In this document: positions 12,420-23,863 of the stretch, in pieces
How positions within the stretch are numbered: position 1 is the first letter of the stretch
Layout: each line of letters opens with the position of its first letter
Position numbers and translations under genes: made by a program
Assembly: GCA_004352715.1 (NCBI GenBank)
Contig: SCFE01000097.1
Coordinates: 318,639-382,638 of the forward strand
DNA length: 64,000 nucleotides
Direction: 5' to 3'
From: Hofstenia miamia
Taxonomy: Eukaryota > Xenacoelomorpha > Acoela
The notes under the pieces: generated by a model
Database searches by the model: none
Told to the model about the DNA's origin: nothing
What the model saw: the letters and a program-made list of their open reading frames with translations, nothing else

Positions 12420-13370
12420 AACCATGAAAATATTTCGTCATTTGACGGCCAAAGAAAGACAATCTATCTGCAAAATGCAAGAAAAAAACCTCTCGAAAAA
12501 TACCTGAAATGTTTCAAATATCACCCTAACCAAGTTGTTGAAAACTATTGCAAAATGTCAATCCTTACGATCATGTATTGAATTACAAAAGTTGTTGTAG
12601 ACGAAAAAGAGCAACAGAGAGAGTAGTGAGTGCTATGAAAAGAAAGTTCAAGCCAGATACGAACAAAATCAAAAATTACCGTTGAAGTGAAGAGCTCGAC
12701 AGGGAAGCAGTTTCATGAGAGCACCATATGCAGGTGACTGAAGAATATAAGGCACATTATTTCAAGGAGAATTGCGAAAACCCTTTGCTTAGTGAATTAA
12801 GCATAAAAAACGACTGAGTTTTACAAAGAAGGATGTCAATGTTTTATATTATTCACATAAAATGCAAGATTGAGATAAAAATGACTATAGGCAAATACTT
12901 GTTAGAAAAATTACAGGGGAAAAGACTTAAAGAGCAAGTGGTGAAGGTGACCGTGAAGCATCCCAAATCATTAATTGTCTAAGGAGCTATAGTAAATAAA
13001 GGTTTGGGCGACTTCACATAGTAGACAGCACTGCTAATTCGGAAGACTACAGGCAAATTATCTATGGGGATGTATTTGGCAATTTTCATTACCATAACAT
13101 GCGCCCATTCAAATTCAGGGACAACAATGCTCCATGACACAGAACAAAAGCTGTGGAAGCTTTTTCATATGGCAACCATTTTAATTTTTTCTATGACTGG
13201 TTCATCAATTACCAGATTTGATTTCGATTGAAAATGGACGTCCAATGTGGCTCAGAAAAGAATTACAATTTCACAAATTCAATTCAGTAGCATTTGAATC
13301 CTGGTCCAAAATTGATGTTGAGTACTACAAACACTTATACCAAAAGTGGCCATAAAGCTTGTTAATTGCA
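12420..13370 (+). pseudogene. Tc1/mariner-type transposase relic
   Basis: Three-frame reading shows the order of a Tc1-like transposase. An N-terminal helix-turn-helix region comes first (LTAKERQSICKMQEK near 12450). Then come VKHPKSLIV with the usual following W replaced by a stop, and GLGDFT (12955-13015). Next is a block ending FRDNNAP-stop-HRTKAVEAF near 13120-13160, equivalent to the QDGAPCH catalytic Asp block. Last is SPDLISIENG near 13210-13240, equivalent to the SPDLNPIE catalytic Glu block. Numerous stops and frameshifts make it non-functional. Length (about 950 bp) matches a full Tc1 transposase of around 340 codons. I did not find terminal inverted repeats. Confidence 0.75.
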
Positions 13371-13379
13371 CAAGACTAA

Positions 13380-14570
13380 ATGGAATGTGAATTGGCAATT
13401 GAAAAACAACTTTTTAAAACGTTTTTTTGCATTTTTTTTATTGTAAGCATATTTATATTTAAGGAGACAGAATATGCAAATGAATTTTGTAATTGGTTAA
13501 AGGTAAGTCACTAATTTGTATGTACAAAATTACAATAGAAAAAGTAATATGTCAATACATTCTTTCTCAAAACGTCACTACCACGTGTCAAAAACGGCTA
13601 AATCCTAGACTTAACGTAATTTGACATAATTATTCTTGCTCTCATGAAAGACAAATAATATGGGACTTAGCAGACTTTGACAGAGAATGTCCGAATTATT
13701 GATTTATCGATTTAAAATCAATTATTAAATATTGCTTTAAATTACTGAATCTAAACTAGTGGGCAGTCTTACTGATGGCATAAAGTTCTTGTTAATTTTT
13801 ACGAGAAAAGCACTCGATGAATTATATGCGCTTATTATTGTAATTTCGTCAAAAGTTCAAATTTTGGTTTCAGTTGAGAAAATGTTTCGTAAAGGAATTT
13901 GAAAACAGCAATCAACTCTCTAAATACCAATAAATCGTAGTAGATTAGTCAAATGGCGTGGAACTATTTCATTCCATACGTCGGCTAATGCAAAATCAAC
14001 GCCTCCAGATTTTATCTACTAATGCGTTCTTATTGTTTGCACGGATACATAAGGTGAACTATCGACCTTGTCTAAGCATATGTTAGTAATTGTATATCAA
14101 ACCAAAGCTGGAAAAAGTTTGGGTAAATTTCCAAATTCCGTTCACTCATTTCAATATAATTTTTAATGTACTAGTAAAAATTTAAATTTTTTTAGTAATA
14201 ACTAAGTTAATTGTCCGATAACTGACTTGTAAAAAGTATGTAAAATTTGATATTCTTGTTGATATCCATTATTGCTTAATGCTAAATTTTCCTTGAGCTT
14301 CCCACTATTTTACCTAATTTCAGATGCATAAGATAAGAAAGTTCACAACCTGTCTTCAAAAAAGTTTGATTACAAGTGACGTACTCAGATAAATTCGAAT
14401 ATGGAGATTATTTGTGTATTCTGATTTGATTCAGTGCTAGTAGTACAGAAGTTAGGGAAATGTTACTTCAGGCCCTGAACAACTAATTCGCTACCCTTGA
14501 ATCACTTAAGCTAAAGCCAACATTGACGAAGGATTCAAAATAACTTTAAATTGATATATTAAACAAATCG
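13380..14570. other. Unannotated AT-rich stretch
   Basis: No coding frame, repeat or RNA gene recognised. Confidence 0.5.
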
Positions 14571-14578
14571 ATTTTTGA

Positions 14579-15080
14579 CAGGGCAAGTTGTCCAGACCGG
14601 ACCGGGCTTGGGCCTAATGATTAAGTTAATATTTGAAATACGTTAGAAAAATAATATTAACTCACTAAATTTTATCAGCCATGCACTGTTGGCTGATGCA
14701 AAATTACTAACATATAAATTCTGAAAAGTCTTTCTCTGTCATTTTCTGCTGATGTAAGTTGGCTGAGAAACTTAGCCCGAACAGCTTCATTAGTTGCGTC
14801 AACATTAATAAATGGGGAGGGGGGTTGTTGATTGAAGAAAGAGTTTATGAAATTTGATATATAGGGGGTTAACATATTGCAATTTCAACACAATTGAACT
14901 AAGCATTGCACATTAGTCAATACATTATAGGTATTCTTCAATCAAATTCATATTGAAATGCTAGTGGGCTGGGTCGGCTTGTGCCAAATTATTGGTACTT
15001 TGAAATGGGTTGGGCTTGGGTCTAAACTGTATTGAGCTGGGTCGGGGTTGAGCTTACAATTCGGCCCAATTCAAACTCTG
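14579..15080. mobile_element. Possible hAT-type non-autonomous element
   Basis: The left end reads CAGGGCAAGTTG and the right end, reversed, reads CAGAGTTTGAATTGGG. Both fit the hAT terminal consensus CAGRG. Both ends carry repeated GGGCTTGGG / GGGTCGG / GGGTTGGGC motifs pointing inward, like the subterminal motif arrays of hAT elements. The interior has no transposase. Flanking 8-mers do not match, so no target-site duplication supports the boundaries. Confidence 0.45.
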
Positions 15081-15089
15081 GAATACAAA

Positions 15090-15965
15090 GCGAATCCATG
15101 AAAATATATGAGAATATACTGACTAATATTTCTTAATTTATATCTGTAAGTGCATAACGTCGAAATACCTGTGTGATATTTGTGACAGATTTCAATGAAA
15201 TCTGAGTATGAGGGGCATATTCATGATGTACTTGATTTCCTAATTATGGTTCTTAAGGACAACATCTCATGCCCTAATTTACTAAACTTCCTTCAAACGT
15301 ACCTATGCATAAAAACTATTCAAGCATATCTAAAGATTTTATTCCTTTAAATATACCAACTTTTTCTGCTAAGAACTGCTATGCTCAAAGAATCTTGCAT
15401 AACTAGTCAAATTTATAGTCTTGTAGTACTTCTCTATGTGTTTATAGTATTAAATGTAACTGTTTTCCATGCTCTGCTCCTACCTAGTCTATATGATATA
15501 ATCTTTAAATTTTACCTATTTTAAGGCAGCCATGAGATTGTTTTCATCTCCAACATTGTAATTTTTTGTTATTTCAATAGTAACTTATTCCCATGTTGCG
15601 CACATTATAAATTTCACAATAGCAGTAAGTCCACCCAGAATTCTCAAGAAGGGGATTCAGTAATTGCCTTAATGCTCATTCTGACATTAATATTGCATTG
15701 ACAACAATTCTTAGCAAATAAATTCTCTTTCTTTTGGTAATATTTCATTTCATTGGTAATATTTCATTTAATTTGCTACATTACACCAACACAAAGTATT
15801 TGATCTCGATATTAATAGAAATTATAGGCAGTTTTGAAAAAGGACAATTGTTGGATCATACCCACTGTTTCATTTGGATCATTTTAGGGGGTATCCCACC
15901 TAAAAAAATTGTCTCTCAAATTTGTCTCATGTGTCTGAATTAGTTTTCACTGGATATATATATAT
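15090..15965. other. Unannotated stretch ending in (AT)n at a gap
   Basis: No recognisable feature until an (AT)n tract starts at about 15954 and runs into the N gap. Confidence 0.5.
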
Positions 15966-16645
15966 NNNNNNNNNNNNNNNNNNNNNNNNNNNNNNNNNNN
16001 NNNNNNNNNNNNNNNNNNNNNNNNNNNNNNNNNNNNNNNNNNNNNNNNNNNNNNNNNNNNNNNNNNNNNNNNNNNNNNNNNNNNNNNNNNNNNNNNNNNN
16101 NNNNNNNNNNNNNNNNNNNNNNNNNNNNNNNNNNNNNNNNNNNNNNNNNNNNNNNNNNNNNNNNNNNNNNNNNNNNNNNNNNNNNNNNNNNNNNNNNNNN
16201 NNNNNNNNNNNNNNNNNNNNNNNNNNNNNNNNNNNNNNNNNNNNNNNNNNNNNNNNNNNNNNNNNNNNNNNNNNNNNNNNNNNNNNNNNNNNNNNNNNNN
16301 NNNNNNNNNNNNNNNNNNNNNNNNNNNNNNNNNNNNNNNNNNNNNNNNNNNNNNNNNNNNNNNNNNNNNNNNNNNNNNNNNNNNNNNNNNNNNNNNNNNN
16401 NNNNNNNNNNNNNNNNNNNNNNNNNNNNNNNNNNNNNNNNNNNNNNNNNNNNNNNNNNNNNNNNNNNNNNNNNNNNNNNNNNNNNNNNNNNNNNNNNNNN
16501 NNNNNNNNNNNNNNNNNNNNNNNNNNNNNNNNNNNNNNNNNNNNNNNNNNNNNNNNNNNNNNNNNNNNNNNNNNNNNNNNNNNNNNNNNNNNNNNNNNNN
16601 NNNNNNNNNNNNNNNNNNNNNNNNNNNNNNNNNNNNNNNNNNNNN
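15966..16645. other. Assembly gap (680 N)
   Basis: Separates the middle of the window from the right arm of the inverted repeat. The arm starts directly at the end of this gap. Confidence 0.99.
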
Positions 16646-19017
16646 TCTTGTCAATTAATATTCGGCGATTTTTTACCATTGAATGCAAAATAGATTTGCT
16701 TTTCTATTTTGTTCAAATCCAATTAATATCAAGTAATCAAAGCCGACATAATGTTTAGGTAGTTAAGTACCTCAAAGCAAGTTTCAGAAAAGAAAAGAGC
16801 CTCACAATAGATTTCTAGTTTTAAGTCTGATCACAGAAAATTCTTGTACAGTTATATTTCCATATTCATCACATATGAAGTTTCTTTGAGCATTAATTCT
16901 GGAAACCTGACATATATATATTCTTAGGGATACTTAAAAAGGAGTATATGTTTCTTCAAATGATTCTGAAATATATATTATACAGAATTGAAAGCCGTTC
17001 ATCAAATTATTTTACGTAATAAGACTGTAAATTTGTGATGTGTAATTTCATTAGGATGTCTTTAACGGAGGAAAAGACTGAAAATTTTTCTTGTAAATGG
17101 ATGATTTCCCTTTTTGTTTATTTGCATAGCCAAGTGCATACAAGAAATGCATGGCTAATGATATAAATTAATTTTTTGTTTTAGTTTTACTTATCAAAAG
17201 ATACTTAAACTTCATCAGTATATTCATATGATTGATAACTCAATAAGTAAAATCTGGAAGATTTGTTTATTATCCATTACGTGCTTCAATATCAAGTCAA
17301 CAACATAATTTGTGCAAAAGACCTGTANATAACTTAAATAAATTTATCTCCCTAGAACAGAAAATTCTAGTGGCATAATTGTTAAAGGGTTTGTTCAACA
17401 ACTCGTAGACAGAAAAGGGGTATTAAAAGGAAATTTTTATAATACATATTTTGCTATAAATTTCTGCTTGAATAATTTTTCTGAAGCACTTTATAGAAAT
17501 ATTATAATATTATTATTATTAAGCAATCGGTTAGAAAACTACATTTGTCCATATTATATTAATCCTAGTCTGCCCAACACTACTTCAAAGATACAAAACG
17601 TTCTTACATATTTTTAAGCAATTTTATCAAGACCTTAAAATTCTTCCATTTCCCGATGTTCAGTGTATCAAAACTTCTAAGACCATTTATTTTTTCTTAG
17701 ATAGACAACGCATGTTTAGCANAGCATCGTAATTTTATGCAATTGCAAGTATCACAAAACCAATTCGTTGATCTAAAAAAATCCTGATTTTTTACTGAAA
17801 AAATTTATACTGTTAGAAATACTTTTAGAATTTTATCTTTTTAATCAAAAGCCAAAGTCCCGATGTTCAGTGTATCAAAACTTCTAAGACCATTTATTTT
17901 TTCTTAGATAGACAACGCATGTTTAGCACTAACTCAGAATAACTGCTCTTCAAATCCTGGGACCAGAGATTTCCCACAAAGATGCACACACAATGGGCTG
18001 TGATCTGGTGGGATTTTTGAATGTACAATAGATGAAGAAAGGATACTATTCTATCGTATGATGTTCACAAATAAATGCATTGACTATACATGTATAAAGT
18101 TCTACACTAGTTGTTATGTTCTTGAACCCCTCTCAATAATGCCACTCTAGATTTATTTCGTTTCTAAATTTATCAATATACCAGACACATAATATGTACT
18201 ACAACAGACAAATTATATAAAAATTGCAGAAAATTATTACGTAGTCCCATTCCGTTCATCTTTCAAGAATCGCAGTTTTTAATGATAAAATATTATCAAA
18301 TATTAATAATGAATGAAAAAATGAATATGTTCATTTTCCAAGGTTATTGAGAATTATTGTAATTATTTATTCAAAATCTTAGAATAGAGAATTTAAGCAT
18401 CGTAATTTTATGCAATTGCCAGTATTACAAAACCAATTCGTTGATCTAAAAAAAATCCTGATTTTTTACTGAAAAAATTTATATTAATAATTACTGCTAG
18501 AAATACTTTTAGAATTTTATCTTTTTAATCAAAAGCCAAAGTCAAATTTATTTTATGAACTCCTTCGAAAGTTTGATAACGTCTGCGTATGTAAGATTAA
18601 GAATTTTATTAACTTTTGACATTTGTAAGTCCATAGCCACAATGGGCGTGTTGCAATTCCAAATCCTGTGGGAATATTTTCTTATTTAAATTCTAATATA
18701 CTGACTACATCTACACTTAATTTGAAAGCGGTAAATGTAATCCATATTTCGTTGAAATTTGAATGGGAAGAGCTCTAAGGAATTCATAGAAACAAAACTC
18801 CCATAGGATGCTATTTGTCAGTGTCAATGCAATAATTTGTATTCATTTTAACTTTTAAATCAAATTAAGGATGTCTGAAAATCTGCTATTCTGCACACAT
18901 TTTTGTGATTCTGACAATTCCACTTCGGCTAATAGGTAATTAAGAATGTATACATTTTGTCCTTGAAACCACCTGCCTTGCAGTGATTAAATTTTTGATT
19001 TCTGCTTAGGATGCACA

Positions 19018-19051
<34 letters not shown>
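16646..19051. repeat. Right arm of the long inverted repeat
   Basis: Reverse complement of 1-2172, ending in the same (AT)n tract at 19023-19051. It is about 230 bases longer than the left arm. Roughly 50 extra bases lie near 17470-17525 and about 205 bases at 17722-17926. The latter is a chimeric repeat: 17655-17721 recurs at about 17859-17926, and 17723-17858 resembles 18395-18543. Single N bases occur at 17328 and 17722, the second exactly at the start of the odd block, which points to an assembly join. Confidence 0.88.
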
Positions 19052-19059
<8 letters not shown>

Positions 19060-19280
19060 CATATATAATGGCTCTATATACTATGGGATTGTATCCACCG
19101 CCCTCACTTTCCGATTTTCCATAGTATCCAGCGCCTTTTTTTGATGCAAAGCCAGAATAATTTATTTTATCCAAAAATTTTTACATTGCGTATGTGGAAA
19201 AGAGATCTAATTTCTTAGGTATGAGTTTCAAGTCTTTTTCAAAAAAATGTTTTGGATCCGTATCCAGCGCCCTCCGCCAT

Positions 19281-19302
19281 ACTACTACTACTACTACTAC
19301 TA
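19281..19302. repeat. (ACT)n microsatellite
   Basis: Short perfect tri-nucleotide run. It lies beside a direct repeat of a tccagcgcc motif at 19128-19136 and 19264-19272. Confidence 0.85.
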
Positions 19303-19399
19303 AATGTCTTCTATTCGCTATTAATATAACGATCTATAAATTTAACAAAAATAAGTTATTTATAAAAAGTTCTTATTATTCTGCAATTATTGCAGAAAC

Positions 19400-19965
19400 A
19401 AGATAAAAACCAGGAGCAAACATTATCAGTGGTGAAATACTCCTTAACATGAAATTCCATGAATCTGATAAGTTGGTTTTTAAATGCATAAGGTTTATCG
19501 AAAATATCAACAGAAGTATTGATTATTATGTAATTGGCCATGTAGATTACTCGATCCCAAAAATTATTATGTGAACTAATCTTTTTACATTTACGTATGG
19601 TAAATAAGTTTCTTGAATTTTTTCTTGATTCTCTTGAATTAGTTAAGCACACATAATCATAGGGATTTACTTTGTATAATCCATTTAAAAGCTTGTTAAA
19701 ATATAGTAGGTCATATAATTGGAATTGGATAGCAATTGGAAAAATTTTTAATTTAAATATGCAACTATATTCAATTCTGTCCTTAGAATTAAATACCCAA
19801 TGAAGGCATCTCTTTTGAAATCTTTCCATTGCTTGAAATTGGACTCTAGAAGGCCACCAGCATTGAGAAGCATATGTTAAAATGGATAAAATGCAGCTTT
19901 TATAAATTTTCAATTTGGTATTAAAATTAGTGACAATTGGCACATTTCTTCTTACAAAGAATAAA
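19400..19965 (-). pseudogene. LINE reverse transcriptase C-terminal fragment
   Basis: The minus frame is open for about 190 codons. It begins after an (AT)n tract with FFVRRNVPI, followed by KIYKSCILSILTYASQCWWPS and AMERFQKRCLHWVF. This is the thumb and post-RT region of CR1/jockey-type LINEs, where a KL.+YKS.I.P.L.YA...W block is followed by L...Q+R.L+.I. The catalytic palm lies upstream and is missing; the fragment is cut 5' at the (AT)n tract, with one N at 19966. No internal stop is visible in this part, so it is younger than most LINE pieces here. Confidence 0.7.
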
Positions 19966-19999
19966 NTATATATATATATATATATATACACTATTTGCA

Positions 20000-21396
20000 A
20001 TTGAAAATAATTAGTTTCTTTCAGTCAATGTAAGGTGAAATCTAAATTTCAATGTCTATTAAAAAATGAATATATTTAACCAATTTAATAAATTTTATCA
20101 TCTTGAATTTATATGTCTCCTCTTTTAGCCATTTTATAGACCAGAATTATACCCAATGTCAGGGCTGTATCCAGAAATTTGTCATCGGGAGGGCTCATTT
20201 ACTATAAACAAATATATATGAAGAAAATTTTTTATCTTTTTGCATGTTGAGGCATTGTACGATGTTGAATATTGCCTACTTCAATCGCATAGAGGAGCTA
20301 GAAACCCCACTAGCCCCTCTCTGGCCCAATGTTCATTCTTAAAAGGCTTCTTTCCAAATATTTTAATAAATTCTAATTTAAAGCTAAGAAACAGTGTTGG
20401 TTTATCATCTAGAAAACCTTCTCAATCAGCAAAATTGAAATAATTTCAAGAAGCATTGAAAAATTAGGGATTGTCCTCACATTTTGATGGAACGTAGTTG
20501 TACTAAGATATGGCAGAAGAGAGATTAAAATAGGTGCACTAGAAATGCAAAATTGCAAAACTTCTATTACAATTATAATTGCTGATACAACATCTCTCAA
20601 CACTGGTCGCAAATGGTAATACGAAATGAAATTTTTAGTTCTAAGGGAGTCAGTGGGCCAAAGTTCATAGGCTGCCAGCATCATCTCCTTCATCGAGTTC
20701 TTAGATTAGTGATGGATGAAGTCCTTGGATACAATATCAATTAACCTCACAACGAGGAAGTTGTTAGTGATAAACTAAAAAAATTTTCAATTGCTCACCT
20801 ATCTCTGTACTTTAAGCTTCGCAGTATTCTATCCTGTCCAAGGATGCTGTTCCAAAAGATGCAATGGTGTAGGATTTTGCGGGTAAATTTTATTTTTGGA
20901 TATTGCTAAACAAAATTAAGATTTGAGTTTAAAAATATATTAACTATCCCTTGATGCTCAATTAAAATCAGCTTAAAATAATTTTAGGCAGCACTGCTTC
21001 TTAAATTCAAAATGCAAGGTGAAAGGATGACATGAAATTGCGCACTACTTATCAAAGTTTTAAAAATTGCAATGCTTTTTGCTATTCAAGAGCTAGTTTG
21101 GTTCTTTTTCTTAGAAAGAACTAATGACTGCTTCTCAGATCAATTACATAATTATAATATTTATCATAACTTTTCATCAGTCTTATGATATTTTATAAAG
21201 TCCAATCTTTTAATTTGAAAACGTTGAAAAAGAGAACCCGTATGCTTAATATTTAAAAAGAGGCAACAGTTTGCTTGTGCCCAATATGTAAGGAAAACTT
21301 ATATCATATATCATATATATAAATTTTTCCCAAATAGCAGAAATATTTTATATTACCAAACACCAAGTAGTTTGTGATCAATTGAAAAAAAATATT

Positions 21397-21428
<32 letters not shown>

Positions 21429-22610
21429 TTATATATATATATATATATATATCTTGACCTCTGACATTTTTGGAAATGTTCATGCAAGGATTTGATTAGG
21501 CAATTTGAGCAAGACATTTAATTCAAATTTTGAATATTCCTAAATTAATATGCTAATACCCTAACAACCAATTATGCAACAATAAGACCCAATGGAATAT
21601 TTTGATTTTGGATTCCACTACCTTCAACCTTGGCAACTAATGAAAGCATCTGCATAATTTAAGAACATTTCCCTTAGCGTAAATTACTGCCTTTCTTAAA
21701 ATATCATTTGAAAAGATCATCTGTTGACTTTCTCTATAACATTTCCTAATCAAATCTAAAATAGTCGTTTATTACTTTATAATCAGGGGTGCTTAGAAGG
21801 TAAATACACTATTATTTGTGGTTAAATATTTAAATATAAAAAATTTCACTTACAGTAGTAAGTGGTCTTGTTTTCAATATAATTGCTGAACAATTTTGCA
21901 TTGCCTAAGTTACACTCTCATAGTTGGTTTCAGCTTTTTTATATGTAGAAGCCAAGTTGACATACATTGATTCTGGATTGGTGGTTTAATTCCGATGCCA
22001 TTAACTTAATTTTTAATTAGGATCAAAACTTGAGCACTTGTATATATATTGCAGGTGTAGTTCTTATGAAGCAATAGAAAAATCCAGAGCAAAATGATGA
22101 GGAACTTTGCTTGACCCAATTTCATTAAGTCAATTACAAGTTGTTTAATAAAATATTTGTAAAGGAATTTTCAGAAAACATTATCTGAAATATAGGTATA
22201 GCAAATGCAATTGATTCATTTTTCACTATTCCACTCATTTGAATTTAAATTCTGAAGTAAAAAAATAGTTAATAAAAATACGTGTTTTTAGTTTAATGTA
22301 ACTATTGTTGCATAACTAGGTTCGAAATAGCATTCTGAAAACTGATGAAAAAAATTTGAATTTAATCTAGCTTTGATAATGAAAAATTACAAATATAAAT
22401 GTAGTTAGTACACTTAATACTATTAGTATTGCTCTTTCGAATTTTTGTAAAATTTGAGCCCATTCAAGAGAAATATACATTGATTTCAAATATTCTTTGA
22501 TATCGATTTAATTGCTTAACTTATCTAAATAGTATAATTTAAGAATGAATGAAAATACTTAAACCTAATTTTCCATATATTTAGGCAGCACAATTCCAGA
22601 AAAAATTGCC
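20000..22610. other. AT-rich non-coding stretch
   Basis: Includes a (CT)n tract at 21402-21429 followed directly by (AT)n at 21430-21452. Open frames such as minus 20693-20409 show no known domain. Confidence 0.55.
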
Positions 22611-22626
22611 ATCGACTGCCACTTAG

Positions 22627-22899
22627 TAGGGATGTGCGAGTAAAGCTTATCAATTTGCCTCACCCACCTGTTGAAAAATACTTTCTTACACGTAATCACC
22701 CAAATTGCCTCCTCGTACCGGAGAATAAAATGTCTTTGCTGCTATTAAACACATTAAAAATTAGTAATAAAATTTCGAACAAAATTGAACTTTATTATCA
22801 TATTTAAAATACAGATAATGTAGAAGAAATTGTCTACCCGTATCCAATTATGTGTACCCGCCTGTATCCACGGGTAATCCCCGTACCTGCACATCACAA
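22627..22899. mobile_element. hAT-type MITE
   Basis: A 273-bp non-coding element. The left end is TAGGGATGTGC and the right end, reversed, is TTGTGATGTGC (9 of 11 match). The 8-bp flanks CCACTTAG (22619-22626) and CTACTTAG (22900-22907) match at 7 of 8 positions, as expected for a hAT target-site duplication. Inside, short C-rich motifs (cacccacc, tacccg, acgggtaatccccg) cluster near both ends. No transposase is present, so it would depend on a hAT enzyme supplied elsewhere. Confidence 0.75.
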
Positions 22900-22909
22900 C
22901 TACTTAGAA

Positions 22910-23827
22910 AAATCCATTGAATTTTAACTACCTACTCAGTTTATATTTTTTGTCTAAGTAATGCAAATTACTAATCAACAGTGATTTTCAATACTAAATG
23001 AAATTTTCCAATTTTTTACACCTCAATGTTGTATCAAAACAAAATGTGTTGAATGAATTCTAAAAAATTCACTGTTATTAACATATTTTACAGAGTTTCC
23101 TCTGATATTGCTCCAATATTGACATAGAGATAAGATTATAAGCAAGACCTACCTGTGGACAGTTTAAGTAGTGTTTTATCAGCTGCAATTCTCCAAATAT
23201 ACTTATTTTCTAAACACATTTGTCAATATAGCTGTTAAATCATTTCTAAACATAACTTTACGCATGAATTCTGCGAAGCTTGCTAAGAATTTTATTTCAA
23301 CCTTAAATTTGTATTCCAATGCATTCGGTTACAAAAGCTTACGTCAATATATTTCATTTCGTCTATCAATTACGTAATTGAATTGGATTTTTTAGAATTG
23401 TTTTTGATTGGATGATCATTTCCCGGTTTTTCACATTCATCGTAAATTTAATTAATTATTTATATCAAGCAATGAAAATATGTGTTCTACTTTGTGGATG
23501 TCTCACCTAGTTCAGTGTCAAGAAGATCGCATAGATTGTTTTTACGCCCAAAAAGATTCAAAAAGCTGTTATGTGACCACTCATATTTTAATAGAATTAG
23601 CAAATTAATTAATCATATGCATTTAAAGACTGAAATATACTGATTTTGCCATCAGCTGTCCTTAAGCGTGAATTACATAATTATATGTATTTACAATCTT
23701 TGACATTTACGCCAGAAAATTCTTGCTCTTTTTTATTCATTTATACTTTATGACTTTGTAAATTTATGTATGATAATTGCCTTGCATTTTCTTAGGGTAT
23801 GGTCACTATACTATTATCCTTATAATA

Positions 23828-23863
<36 letters not shown>

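Noticed and set aside
14675-14875. 66-codon minus frame inside the possible hAT-type element
   Set aside because: No similarity to the hAT dimerisation or catalytic blocks.
20150-20215. gtcagggctgtatccag as a transposon end, and cagtggcgaatctagc at 33.1 kb
   Set aside because: No matching inverted partner or target duplication found nearby.
21402-21452. Regular short repeats that could be mistaken for a CRISPR array, also at 23.8 and 30.6 kb
   Set aside because: Simple microsatellites with no spacers, in eukaryotic DNA.
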